A DNA stretch of 33,784 nucleotides from an uncultured Bacteroidales bacterium. GTDB taxonomy: Bacteria > Bacteroidota > Bacteroidia > Bacteroidales > UBA932. The stretch lies in the NCBI GenBank assembly GCA_900546445.1, contig URCV01000017.1, forward strand, positions 1 through 33,784, in the 5' to 3' direction. Below, in pieces: positions 16,988 to 23,576 of the stretch (the first letter of the stretch is position 1; every line of letters starts with the position of its first letter). The notes beneath the pieces are model-generated. The model was not told the origin of the DNA. It saw only the letters and a program-made list of their open reading frames with translations, and ran no database searches. The position numbers were made by a program, and so were the translations under genes.

Positions 16988-17713
16988 ATGTCGGAGATAA
17001 TAAAATACATTACTAATTATGCGGCACGAAATGAATCTTTCAGTGCTTCAGATTTATTGAATGATTCCGGATTCCCTTATTTGACGAAACGGACAGTAAT
17101 GAATTCATATTTATCCAAATTGACAAACGAGGGAAAGTTGCAGAGAGTAGGACGTGGAACGTATGTTATAGGGTATGGTAATCATTGTTTTAATCCTGAA
17201 ATTGGGGAAAAATCTAAGAGGTTATATGAATTTCTAAAACAAGAGTTTCCACTGGTGAATATGTGCGTGTACGAAGGTCAGTGGATAACTCCTTTTATGC
17301 ATCACTTGGCTAATAATCAGGCAGTTTATCTTGAAGTTGAAAAAGATGCTTCAGAATATGCCTTTCATAAAATTAAGGAATTGGAGGGAAATGTTTTTTA
17401 TCGTCCGGATAAAAAGGAGATTGAAAAGTATTTGGATTTAAGTAAGGGCCCCATAATTATAAAGAATTTAGTGACTGAATCTCCTTTGTGTGAACAAAAG
17501 GGCTTACATATTCCGACACTAGAAAAACTTTTGGTGGATATGTATTGTGACTCAGACTTTTACTATCTTCAGGGTGAAGAATACTGGCGTATTATGCATA
17601 ACGCTCATCAGTATGTTATAAACACATCGAAAATGTTCCGCTATGCTTCCAGAAGGAACGCATTACAGGAGATTAAACGAATATGGGAGGAGAGTATTAA
17701 TGATTTCGAGTAA
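16988..17713 (+). CDS. AbiEi-like antitoxin / winged-helix regulator of a type IV toxin-antitoxin pair
   Basis: A 241-residue protein with an N-terminal winged-helix (about 1-60: FSASDLLNDSGFPYLTKRTV, then LSKLTNEGKLQRVGRGTYVI). This matches the opening domain of AbiEi-type antitoxins. The rest is a mixed alpha/beta domain found next to AbiEii-like nucleotidyltransferases in Bacteroidetes (DUF6577-like, from memory). It overlaps the toxin gene by 14 bp, normal for such pairs. GTG at 16982 is an alternative start; ATG at 16988 is preferred. The region is far richer in A and T than its flanks, suggesting recent acquisition. Role: neutralises the partner toxin and represses the operon, by family analogy. 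Confidence 0.7.
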   Translation: MSEIIKYITNYAARNESFSASDLLNDSGFPYLTKRTVMNSYLSKLTNEGKLQRVGRGTYVIGYGNHCFNPEIGEKSKRLYEFLKQEFPLVNMCVYEGQWITPFMHHLANNQAVYLEVEKDASEYAFHKIKELEGNVFYRPDKKEIEKYLDLSKGPIIIKNLVTESPLCEQKGLHIPTLEKLLVDMYCDSDFYYLQGEEYWRIMHNAHQYVINTSKMFRYASRRNALQEIKRIWEESINDFE

Positions 17714-18791
17714 GTCTTTTTCGAGGGAGTGGATAGAGTTTATTTCCCAAAAATACGGCTATCGCGATAAGACTTTAATAGAGAAGGTTATACGTGCTTT
17801 CTCCCTGCTTGAAGCCTTAGTTGATTCTGGTGTTCCGTTAGTATTTAAGGGCGGTAGCGCCATTCTTTTGTTGTTGAAAGATGGTCTTAATAGACTAAGT
17901 ATCGATGTCGATGTTATATGTCCCCCAGGAACGGATATTCTTAAGTATCTTCGAAATCTGGATAAATATGGGTTTATACGTGTTTCAATAGTTAATAAAG
18001 AACGATCTGGGAAGAATTTGCCGGCAAGTCATTCGAAGGTCTATTATGAAGTGGCTTTTAAAAACCCTAATGTAAACGATGCGTATATTCGTTTAGACGT
18101 TTTGTATGAGGATAATCCTTACACAAATATAGTTGCTATGCCTATAGACCTTCCTTTCTTGTATCAGGATGGAGTGGCTTTGAAAGTTAATTTGCCTACA
18201 GTAGAAGAAATATTAGGAGATAAAATGACAGCATTTGGGCCAAATTCTATTGGTATTCCATATTATAAGGGTACTCGAGATTGTTCATTGGATATTATAA
18301 AGCAGTTATTTGACATCGGTAGGTTGTTTGATGCTGTAGATAATTTTGATAACACGTATGATTCTTTTTTGAGAGTATCTGAAATGGAATTAGGCTACCG
18401 TAATCTAATTGGTAAAATAAATTGTTATTATGATGATGTTCGCAGAACTTCTATGAGTATTTCTTCAAGAGGAAGTGTTTCATCAGGGGCGTTTGTTAGT
18501 CTTCAAAATGGGATACGTAGAATAGAGTCATATATGTATCAGAAACCATATTACATAGAAAATGCGATTTGTGACTCTGCTAAAGTCGCATATTTGGCGA
18601 CTTGTTTTGAATATGGAATAAAGAATGTAGAAAAGTATTCTCCGGAAATGGATCTTACATCTTTTTCTATGAAAGGACTTCCAGGTAAAATTCAGCGTCT
18701 TCGAAAGGTCTTTCCGGAAGCCTATTATTATTGGGCGAAAGTATCTGATATAGTTGATTTGAATAGTATTATTGAGTCAGAAAAAGATTAA
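17700..18791 (+). CDS. AbiEii/AbiGii-type nucleotidyltransferase toxin
   Basis: A 363-residue protein with the DNA polymerase beta-like nucleotidyltransferase signature: FKGGSAILLLL (49-59) followed by RLSIDVDV (65-72, metal-binding D69 and D71). IRLDVLYE and the motif LPTVEEILGDKMTAFG come later. These are the four motifs of AbiEii toxins, which transfer nucleotides to an RNA target and arrest growth when unchecked; some members block phage. The gene begins inside the antitoxin's 3' end (14-bp overlap). Base composition is AT-rich like the antitoxin's. A Shine-Dalgarno-like AGGAGA precedes the next gene, which returns to host composition. Confidence 0.82.
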   Translation: MISSKSFSREWIEFISQKYGYRDKTLIEKVIRAFSLLEALVDSGVPLVFKGGSAILLLLKDGLNRLSIDVDVICPPGTDILKYLRNLDKYGFIRVSIVNKERSGKNLPASHSKVYYEVAFKNPNVNDAYIRLDVLYEDNPYTNIVAMPIDLPFLYQDGVALKVNLPTVEEILGDKMTAFGPNSIGIPYYKGTRDCSLDIIKQLFDIGRLFDAVDNFDNTYDSFLRVSEMELGYRNLIGKINCYYDDVRRTSMSISSRGSVSSGAFVSLQNGIRRIESYMYQKPYYIENAICDSAKVAYLATCFEYGIKNVEKYSPEMDLTSFSMKGLPGKIQRLRKVFPEAYYYWAKVSDIVDLNSIIESEKD

Positions 18792-18825
18792 ATTTGTACT
18801 GGAAACTAATAATTAGGAGAAAGTG

Positions 18826-19230
18826 ATGAAGAAAGTGTATTTTGCGGGTTCCATCAGGGGTGGAAGGGCAGATGCTGAATTGTATGGACGCGTTATCAGG
18901 CATATTCAAAAGGAACATATTGTGCTGACGGAGCACATTGGCGATTTGTCACTCAGTAAGCTGGAAGGAGATAGCGATGTCGCTATTTACGAACAAGATA
19001 CCGCTTGGCTACGAGAGGCGGACTTGGTCATCGCCGAATGCACCACTCCTTCCTTAGGGGTAGGATATGAATTGGCTTATGCTGAAAGCCATAATATTCC
19101 GGTGCATATTTTCTACGACAAGTCTCGCACCAGACTCTCCGCTATGCTCGCCGGGGACAAATACTTCCATATACACCCCTACGTCGGCGAAGAAGAGCTC
19201 TTGCAGATGGTAGATAAGGTGCTTTTATAA
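18826..19230 (+). CDS. 2'-deoxynucleoside 5'-phosphate N-hydrolase-like protein (DNPH1/Rcl family)
   Basis: A 134-residue protein in the nucleoside 2-deoxyribosyltransferase superfamily. KVYFAGSIRGGRAD at the start, LTEHIGDLSLS, EQDTAWLREADLVIAECTTPS and LGVGYELAYA match the human DNPH1 pattern closely, including the catalytic Glu in GYELAYA. DNPH1 hydrolyses deoxynucleoside monophosphates to base and deoxyribose 5-phosphate and removes abnormal nucleotides. The ATG at 18826 has AGGAGA five bases upstream, unusual in this window; a GTG at 18823 is an alternative. It follows the AbiE toxin by 34 bp with its own ribosome site, so it may or may not belong to that unit. Confidence 0.8.
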   Translation: MKKVYFAGSIRGGRADAELYGRVIRHIQKEHIVLTEHIGDLSLSKLEGDSDVAIYEQDTAWLREADLVIAECTTPSLGVGYELAYAESHNIPVHIFYDKSRTRLSAMLAGDKYFHIHPYVGEEELLQMVDKVLL

Positions 19231-19255
19231 AAATTATTCTTATATTTACGCGATT

Positions 19256-20413
19256 ATGCGTAGAGTGATAGGAGCAATAGTCGTATTCTTGATGTCGGCG
19301 TGGGTGGCCACGGGGCGACAAGAGGGTGGTGCTGCGATAGACTATATTAATATCTATCAGAAGTATATGAGCCCGCTCAAGCATACGCACTGTAGGATGT
19401 ATCCTTCCTGCTCCGCTTATGGAAAGATGGTCTTTTCCCTGTATTCGTTTCCGGAAGCCATGGTACTGACTGCAGACCGCCTTACGCGATGCGGACACGA
19501 TTTGCAGTACTATCCGAGAACGAATATCAGCGAATTCGCCACGGCGGTAGACTTCCCGAAAGGGGTGGAAGTGCCGGCGGGCGTGTTGGCAGGAAAGGGA
19601 AACCACGTTTCGGCTCCCACTATCGTCCCGAAGGACTCCGTACAGCTCCGGCTTCAGTTCGTTAACCACCTTATCAATAGCCGTAATTTTAGCGGCGCAC
19701 TGACCGAAATCGAGCGGTTGCTGTTCTATTATCCTGCTCAGTACAAGCTAGATGCGTCATTGTATGTGAATAAGATGAAATGCTTCGAAGCGATGGGCGA
19801 CTATCGCAGTGGCCTCGAATGTTACGAAAGCCTTCCTGCGGCGTTGAAGTCCGATTTCGACATTACCTACACGGCGGCACATCTGCTCGATAAAAGTAAC
19901 AATCCCGATGCGGCGATAGCTAAATATCTGCAGGCCTGCGAATTGATGCCTCTCGGCTCGTCCAAGACTCCCTACGGGGAATTGGCCATCCTTTATCTGG
20001 GCACATCCCGCTACGACCTTTCGCTCGATGCACTTGACAGGAAGTATGCCGAGGACAAGACCAGCCAATTCTATATTTCCAGCATCCAAGTGGTCCAGGA
20101 CGCGGCAAATGCCAAACGCAAGAATCCGTGGGTGGCGAGGGGCCTGAGCATAATTCCCGGATGTGGATATTTTTACACGGAATCACCTTCGAATGCCGTG
20201 GCTGCTCTTCTGATAAGCGCTATGCTTTCCTATGCGACATACACGTCTTTCCGTAGCGGAAATACCGGCGTGGGAATAATTGTGGGACTTCTAGACTTGT
20301 CCTTCTATGTGGGTAATATAGTAGGTGCGGGAAGTAGCGCAAATAGGTATAATGAGACGATGAACCGCAATGCGGTAAATGATTTGAGAAAGTTAAATCC
20401 TTATATTAATTAA
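19256..20413 (+). CDS. yidD: YidD domain fused to TPRs and a DUF5683-like membrane tail
   Basis: A 385-residue protein. After a signal-like N-terminus (1-20) comes a YidD domain (about 26-90) with the Cys-rich core YQKYMSPLKHTHCRMYPSCS. YidD is normally a 70-100 residue protein that helps YidC insert membrane proteins. Here it continues into TPR-like helices (about 130-280: IERLLFYYPAQYK, SGLECYESLP, NPDAAIAKYLQACEL). The tail has two membrane segments beginning NPWVARGLSIIPGCGYFY, typical of DUF5683-like tails. The ATG lies 7 nt after the imperfect -7 box TATATTTA (19241-19248). The next gene starts 9 bp downstream. Role: probably envelope biogenesis; the fusion implies a function beyond YidD. 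Confidence 0.8.
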   Translation: MRRVIGAIVVFLMSAWVATGRQEGGAAIDYINIYQKYMSPLKHTHCRMYPSCSAYGKMVFSLYSFPEAMVLTADRLTRCGHDLQYYPRTNISEFATAVDFPKGVEVPAGVLAGKGNHVSAPTIVPKDSVQLRLQFVNHLINSRNFSGALTEIERLLFYYPAQYKLDASLYVNKMKCFEAMGDYRSGLECYESLPAALKSDFDITYTAAHLLDKSNNPDAAIAKYLQACELMPLGSSKTPYGELAILYLGTSRYDLSLDALDRKYAEDKTSQFYISSIQVVQDAANAKRKNPWVARGLSIIPGCGYFYTESPSNAVAALLISAMLSYATYTSFRSGNTGVGIIVGLLDLSFYVGNIVGAGSSANRYNETMNRNAVNDLRKLNPYIN

Positions 20414-20422
20414 AAAACAATT

Positions 20423-20923
20423 ATGTTAAAAAAATTGATTTTTAGTGCTGTAGCTCTCCTGTGTGGAATCACTGCAGCGAATGCACAGGAGATGCTCCTG
20501 CTTAAGGCCGGAACACCTATTCCTATGGTTACTGTTTCTACTGTCACCTCCAGGATCGAGGCTATAGGTAATTCTGTAGACCTTATGACCACGGCTGACG
20601 TGGTAGCAGATGGCGTCGTAGTGATACCTTCGGGCACTGTCGTCAAAGGCTGGGTTTCGGATTCCAGAAAAGCTACCATACTGGGTATCGGAGGAAATCT
20701 CTCCATTTCGGTAAATGGTATTTACGCTACTGACGGAACGTATATTCCTGTGGCCGGTGCCAATGTCTCTGCCTATGGCTCTGACAAGACTGTACTCGCC
20801 GTTATCTGCGGAATGTTCACCTTCTTCGGATTCTTCATCCCGGGAGAACAGGCATATCTTCCTGCAGGATCTAACGTTCAGGGTATCGTCATGTCGAATA
20901 CATACGTATCGGCAGCTAAATGA
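20423..20923 (+). CDS. Small secreted protein of unknown function
   Basis: A 166-residue protein with a clear signal peptide (1-22, ending NAQE). The mature part is beta-rich and Gly/Val-rich: KAGTPIPMVTVSTV, IPSGTVVKGWVSDSRK and YLPAGSNVQGIV. One hydrophobic stretch, VLAVICGMFTFFGFFIPG, lies near residue 130. The repeated pattern of AGTPI, PSGTV and PAGSNV recalls beta-barrel domains of VirB10/TrbI-type proteins, but no family is recognised with confidence. It starts 9 bp after the yidD-fusion gene and is likely cotranscribed. A terminator lies 133 bp after its stop. Confidence 0.75.
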   Translation: MLKKLIFSAVALLCGITAANAQEMLLLKAGTPIPMVTVSTVTSRIEAIGNSVDLMTTADVVADGVVVIPSGTVVKGWVSDSRKATILGIGGNLSISVNGIYATDGTYIPVAGANVSAYGSDKTVLAVICGMFTFFGFFIPGEQAYLPAGSNVQGIVMSNTYVSAAK

Positions 20924-20939
20924 TTCTGAGCCGATTTTA

Positions 20940-21114
20940 GAAATTCAAGAGGGGATTTGCCAGTGGCGAGCTTTTCGGACACTTCCTTTACCGAATATCT
21001 GCCTGTCAGAAGAAGGCTCTTGGCATTGAGTATTACATATTCTCTGATTATATCCAAAGGCTTGCGACGGCAAGCCTTTTTTATCGTTCTGGAGAAGTTG
21101 TGCAAGTCGAACAT
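20940..21114 (-). pseudogene. Remnant of an AraC-family regulator (DNA-binding domain fragment)
   Basis: On the reverse strand, the segment from about 21114 to 20950 encodes HNFSRTIKKACRRKPLD followed by IIREYVILNAKSLLLTGRY and SVKEVSEKL. This is the second half of an AraC-type double helix-turn-helix as seen in Bacteroidetes regulators. The frame lacks the sensory domain and first helix-turn-helix, meets a stop codon upstream (around 21178) and loses similarity after SEKL. It overlaps the tail of the terminator for the gene at 20423. It is best read as a decayed fragment, not a working gene. Confidence 0.55.
21056..21082 (+). terminator. Intrinsic terminator (stem GGCTTGC/GCAAGCC, T6)
   Basis: A 7-bp perfect stem with a GACG loop is followed by six Ts on the forward strand. 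It probably ends transcripts from the secreted protein gene at 20423-20923, although it lies inside the antisense AraC fragment. Confidence 0.7.
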
Positions 21115-21247
21115 TCTCTCGATAGTTAACGGTAAAGTGAACCGTTCATCGCGTCTAAGTGCCGTACAGGTGCTTCAGGAGCCTTTTGAGAAGACTGCCA
21201 CCCGAAAGATTCGCCGCTTCAAATACGTGAACGTGGAGGGAATATAG
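21104..21247 (+). pseudogene. Remnant of a long-chain acyl-CoA synthetase C-terminus
   Basis: The last 45 codons before a TAG at 21245-21247 encode VNGKVNRSSRLSAVQVLQ followed by EPFEKTATRKIRRFKYVN. This matches the C-terminal tail of AMP-forming long-chain acyl-CoA synthetases (family pattern VNxxxxxxSRI...EPFEKTPTxKIKRFLY), where the Lys in TRKIRR aligns with the adenylation lysine. No upstream part of the enzyme is present: sequence before about 21104 belongs to the AraC fragment on the other strand. It is a leftover of a deleted gene. Confidence 0.5.
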
Positions 21248-21300
21248 TCGAAAAGTAGATTTTCTTTGACATAAGTATGGATATTTTGAAAAAAAGGTGT

Positions 21301-21308
21301 AATATTTG
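21301..21308 (+). promoter_or_regulatory. Likely -7 box (AATATTTG) of pfkA
   Basis: One mismatch to TAnnTTTG; a TTTG near 21274 may be the -33 element. It lies 34 nt before the ATG at 21343. Confidence 0.4.
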
Positions 21309-21342
21309 CACATTATTTCACGACTTAGTGTATTACATATTT

Positions 21343-22326
21343 ATGAAAAAAGAAATTAAAACTATAGGTGTGCTTACATCGGGTGGCGATGCTCCCGGAA
21401 TGAACGCTTGCATTCGCGCGGTGACTCGCAGCGCGATTTACAATGGACTTAAGGTTATGGGTATCTACCGTGGATTCGAAGGTTTGATTCACGGTGAGAT
21501 AAGCGAGCTGACAACCGAAAGTGTGAGTAATACCATCCAGCGAGGAGGAACCTTCCTTAAGACTGCTCGTAGTCAGGATTTCAAGACTCCGGAGGGGCGT
21601 AAGATTGCTTATGACAACTTGGTGAAGTACGGTATCGACGCACTTATCGTAATAGGCGGAAACGGTTCGCTTACCGGCGCTCAGATATTGGCCCAGGAGT
21701 ACGACTTTCCGATTATCGGACTTCCCGGAACCATCGACAACGATCTCTATGGAACTGATTCTACGATAGGGTATGACACCGCGCTTAATACCATCGTCGA
21801 GTGCGTGGATAAGATCAGGGACACTGCTACTTCCCACGACCGAATCTTCTTCGTGGAGGTGATGGGCCGTGATGCGGGATTCCTCGCACAGAACAGTGCC
21901 ATCGCGTCGGGCGCGGAAGCTGCCATCATCCCTGAGGACCAGACGGATGTGGACCAATTGGAACAATTCATCAGCCGCGGTTTCCGAAAGAGCAAGAATA
22001 GCAGTATCGTAATCGTGTCGGAGAGTCCGAAGGACGGAGGTGCCATGTACTATGCCAATAGGGTTAGGAACGAGTATCCTCAGTACGACGTGAGGGTGAG
22101 TATCCTCGGACACTTGCAGAGGGGTGGTACTCCGAGTGCCTTTGACAGAATCTTGGCAAGCCGACTGGGCTACGCGAGCATAGAGGCGATTAAGGAGGGC
22201 CAGAGAAACGTCCTCGTGGGAATACATAACGACGAGGTGGTATATGTGCCGATAGACAGGGCCATTAAAAAGGACAAGCCTATCGATCACGAACTCATAA
22301 ACATTCTGGCGGTTCTCTCGATATAG
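21343..22326 (+). CDS. pfkA: 6-phosphofructokinase, ATP type
   Basis: A 327-residue cytoplasmic glycolytic enzyme that phosphorylates fructose 6-phosphate to the 1,6-bisphosphate. It shows TSGGDAPGMN (12-21), PGTIDND (128-134, catalytic base D132), MGRDAGFLA and GHLQRGGTPSAFDR. Gly at the positions that distinguish ATP from pyrophosphate users (the G after GGN, and G129 in PGTIDND) indicates ATP. The conserved GGDGS reads GGNGS here (N107), replacing an Asp that helps position Mg-ATP in the E. coli enzyme. The ATG at 21343 follows the promoter and matches the family N-terminus; an in-frame ATG at 21277 lies upstream of the promoter. A strong terminator follows. Confidence 0.95.
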   Translation: MKKEIKTIGVLTSGGDAPGMNACIRAVTRSAIYNGLKVMGIYRGFEGLIHGEISELTTESVSNTIQRGGTFLKTARSQDFKTPEGRKIAYDNLVKYGIDALIVIGGNGSLTGAQILAQEYDFPIIGLPGTIDNDLYGTDSTIGYDTALNTIVECVDKIRDTATSHDRIFFVEVMGRDAGFLAQNSAIASGAEAAIIPEDQTDVDQLEQFISRGFRKSKNSSIVIVSESPKDGGAMYYANRVRNEYPQYDVRVSILGHLQRGGTPSAFDRILASRLGYASIEAIKEGQRNVLVGIHNDEVVYVPIDRAIKKDKPIDHELINILAVLSI

Positions 22327-22330
22327 AACG

Positions 22331-22359
22331 AAAAAAGAGGCATTCGGCCTCTTTTTTTT
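22331..22359 (+). terminator. Intrinsic terminator of pfkA
   Basis: Stem GAGGC/GCCTC with an ATTCG loop, flanked by A6 and T8, starts 5 bp after the pfkA stop. Confidence 0.9.
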
Positions 22360-23217
22360 GTGAAGTTCGAAGTTCCGTAGCGGCAGCAGTTTGGAGTCAG
22401 GGGGAAAACCCTGTGTTTCTGTAAATCCTGAAACTGATTCTGGTCGTTCAGCGAAAACGCTCCTCAAATTTACTTTGGCAGCCAATGTGCCACAGAACGC
22501 GTATATCGACACTTCCCTGCCAAGGTGGAGCTAAAAAAGTCTCACTTTGGCAAGCCACCCTTAACAGAGTGCGCTCTACGCCGTCCTCCCTGCCAAAGTG
22601 AATTGGCGGAACTCCGCGAGCGACAAAAGCCTGCCACGAAGTCGAAAAACACCTTTTGATTTAGGATGCCGTAGAGGCACTTCTAGATGGTGTGGTATCC
22701 GAAGGTGTACTGTACTTTTGTACACCTTTAGGTCGCACCCTTACCAGAACGCTGTAGAATGCGGCTGGTGTTCAAAGGTGTTTTTCGGGTTGCGAAATAA
22801 AGATGCCTAACCTCTGCAAACCAGCAATACACCTGAGGGCAATGCCATCCACGGCTTAGTAAAAGGACCAGTTTCGTGAGAAGGGCTCGTCCGAGGGGGT
22901 GTCATTGCTGCGAGCGAAGAGACTTGCTGCTAGGGAAAACAAAATTACTATGTTGCATATTACAATGAGTGCACATTACTATCAAGCGCTGCGCCTAGCT
23001 CGATGGGGCGGCTCGCTTGCGCTTGAACTTTTGCGATTAGCAGTTTCATCCGGCCAAACCGCCCTTTCACCGGATGGGAAGACGTTCCTGTCACTGATCC
23101 CGATGCAAAGTCGCCAGAAACCAGACATAAAGTAAACAATCTAAGGAGAATTATGAGTTCAACACAGGGCTTTCCCCTGACCCCAAGCTGCTGCCGCTGC
23201 GGAACTTCGAACTTCAC
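22360..23217. repeat. 860-bp non-coding element with terminal inverted repeats
   Basis: The left arm (22360-22417) and right arm (23161-23217) are inverted copies with 53 of 58 positions identical (four substitutions, one indel). Each arm begins GTGAAGTTCGAAGTTCCG. Each also contains its own small hairpin (CAGGG/CCCTG). The interior has no convincing gene but many nested inverted repeats: ACTTTGGCA/TGCCAAGGT (22472 with 22518), TCACTTTGGCA/TGCCAAAGTGA (22542 with 22591), CGAAAAACACC/GGTGTTTTTCG (22643 with 22777) enclosing AAGGTGTAC/GTACACCTT (22702 with 22720), CAAGCGC/GCGCTTG (around 22983 and 23019), and a copy of the palindromic unit also found at 1769. It fills the whole gap between two convergent terminators. 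It may be a MITE-like element or a structured RNA locus. Confidence 0.7.
23047..23080 (-). repeat. Palindromic repeat unit, copy C
   Basis: Arms CATCCGG and CCGGATG; in reverse orientation it matches copy B at 1769-1806 with about three differences over 37 bases. It lies within the pfkA-rpsU intergenic element. Confidence 0.7.
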
Positions 23218-23222
23218 AAAAG

Positions 23223-23256
23223 AAAAAAGCCGACACTGTCAAAGTGCCGGCTTTTT
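23223..23256 (-). terminator. Intrinsic terminator of rpsU (reverse strand)
   Basis: On the reverse strand the stem GCCGGCACT/AGTGTCGGC is followed by six Ts, 25 bp after the rpsU stop. Flanking A- and T-runs on both sides could let it work in both directions. Confidence 0.85.
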
Positions 23257-23280
23257 ATATCTTAAAGGGTGCAAAAATAA

Positions 23281-23475
23281 TTACTGCTCCTCTTCAAGGC
23301 GAAGGTGCTGTACGTAGATAGCCTTCATCTTAGCCATACGTCTTTTGACGCAAGGCTTCTCGAAGTTCTTACGAGCGCGAAGTTCGCGGATAGCGCCTGT
23401 CTTCTCGAATTTTCTCTTGAATTTCTTAAGAGCTCTTTCGATGTTTTCGCCTTCTTTAACCTGTACGATAATCAT
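23281..23475 (-). CDS. rpsU: 30S ribosomal protein bS21
   Basis: A 64-residue basic protein with the bS21 pattern: MIIVQVKEGENIERALKKF, then FEKTGAIRELRARKNFEKP and VKRRMAKMKAI. It binds the small ribosomal subunit near the 3' end of 16S rRNA. In Bacteroidetes, bS21 takes part in hiding the anti-Shine-Dalgarno sequence. It sits alone on the reverse strand with its own promoter (box 23546-23553) and terminator. Its leader carries an unusually strong ribosome binding site, described separately. Confidence 0.97.
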   Translation of the reverse strand: MIIVQVKEGENIERALKKFKRKFEKTGAIRELRARKNFEKPCVKRRMAKMKAIYVQHLRLEEEQ

Positions 23476-23482
23476 TCCTTAT

Positions 23483-23494
23483 ATCACCCCCTTT
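23483..23494 (-). promoter_or_regulatory. rpsU: Extended Shine-Dalgarno of rpsU (AAAGGGGGTGAT)
   Basis: The reverse-strand sequence AAAGGGGGTGAT differs from the full anti-SD complement AAAGGAGGTGAT at one base and ends 7 nt before the ATG. Almost no other gene in the window has such a site. Published work on Flavobacterium ribosomes linked strong SDs in rpsU to bS21 autoregulation. Confidence 0.75.
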
Positions 23495-23545
23495 TTCTCT
23501 AATATTCAGCAGACTATGTTTGGTCCGGTGAAAAATTGGACTGCA

Positions 23546-23553
23546 AATATAAG
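23546..23553 (-). promoter_or_regulatory. -7 box (TATATTTG) of rpsU
   Basis: A perfect match on the reverse strand, giving a leader of about 65 nt with a small hairpin (GTCC/GGAC around 23525-23543) near its 5' end. Confidence 0.65.
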
Positions 23554-23576
23554 GAAAATTTATAAAAAAACAAGAT

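Noticed and set aside
20957..21247. A continuous 96-codon forward frame between the secreted protein gene and pfkA
   Set aside because: Only its last half resembles a known protein (acyl-CoA synthetase tail). The first half is antisense to the AraC fragment and crosses a terminator, so it is not one gene.
21325..22512. 395-codon reverse-strand frame opposite pfkA
   Set aside because: pfkA is unmistakable; the reverse frame is a shadow that runs into the non-coding element.
22598..23135. Two 70-78 codon forward frames inside the pfkA-rpsU element
   Set aside because: No recognisable family, signal or ribosome site, and they run through inverted repeats.
22360..23217. CRISPR array or tRNA cluster as explanation for the repeats in the pfkA-rpsU gap
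   Set aside because: Repeats are inverted, irregularly spaced and differ from one another; no cloverleaf with a CCA-end or TpsiC-like GTTCRANNC context was found.
23153..23317. Cys-containing 54-codon frame with AAGGAG upstream, starting in the right inverted-repeat arm
   Set aside because: It runs through the arm, the rpsU terminator and the antisense end of rpsU, so it is unlikely to be a gene.
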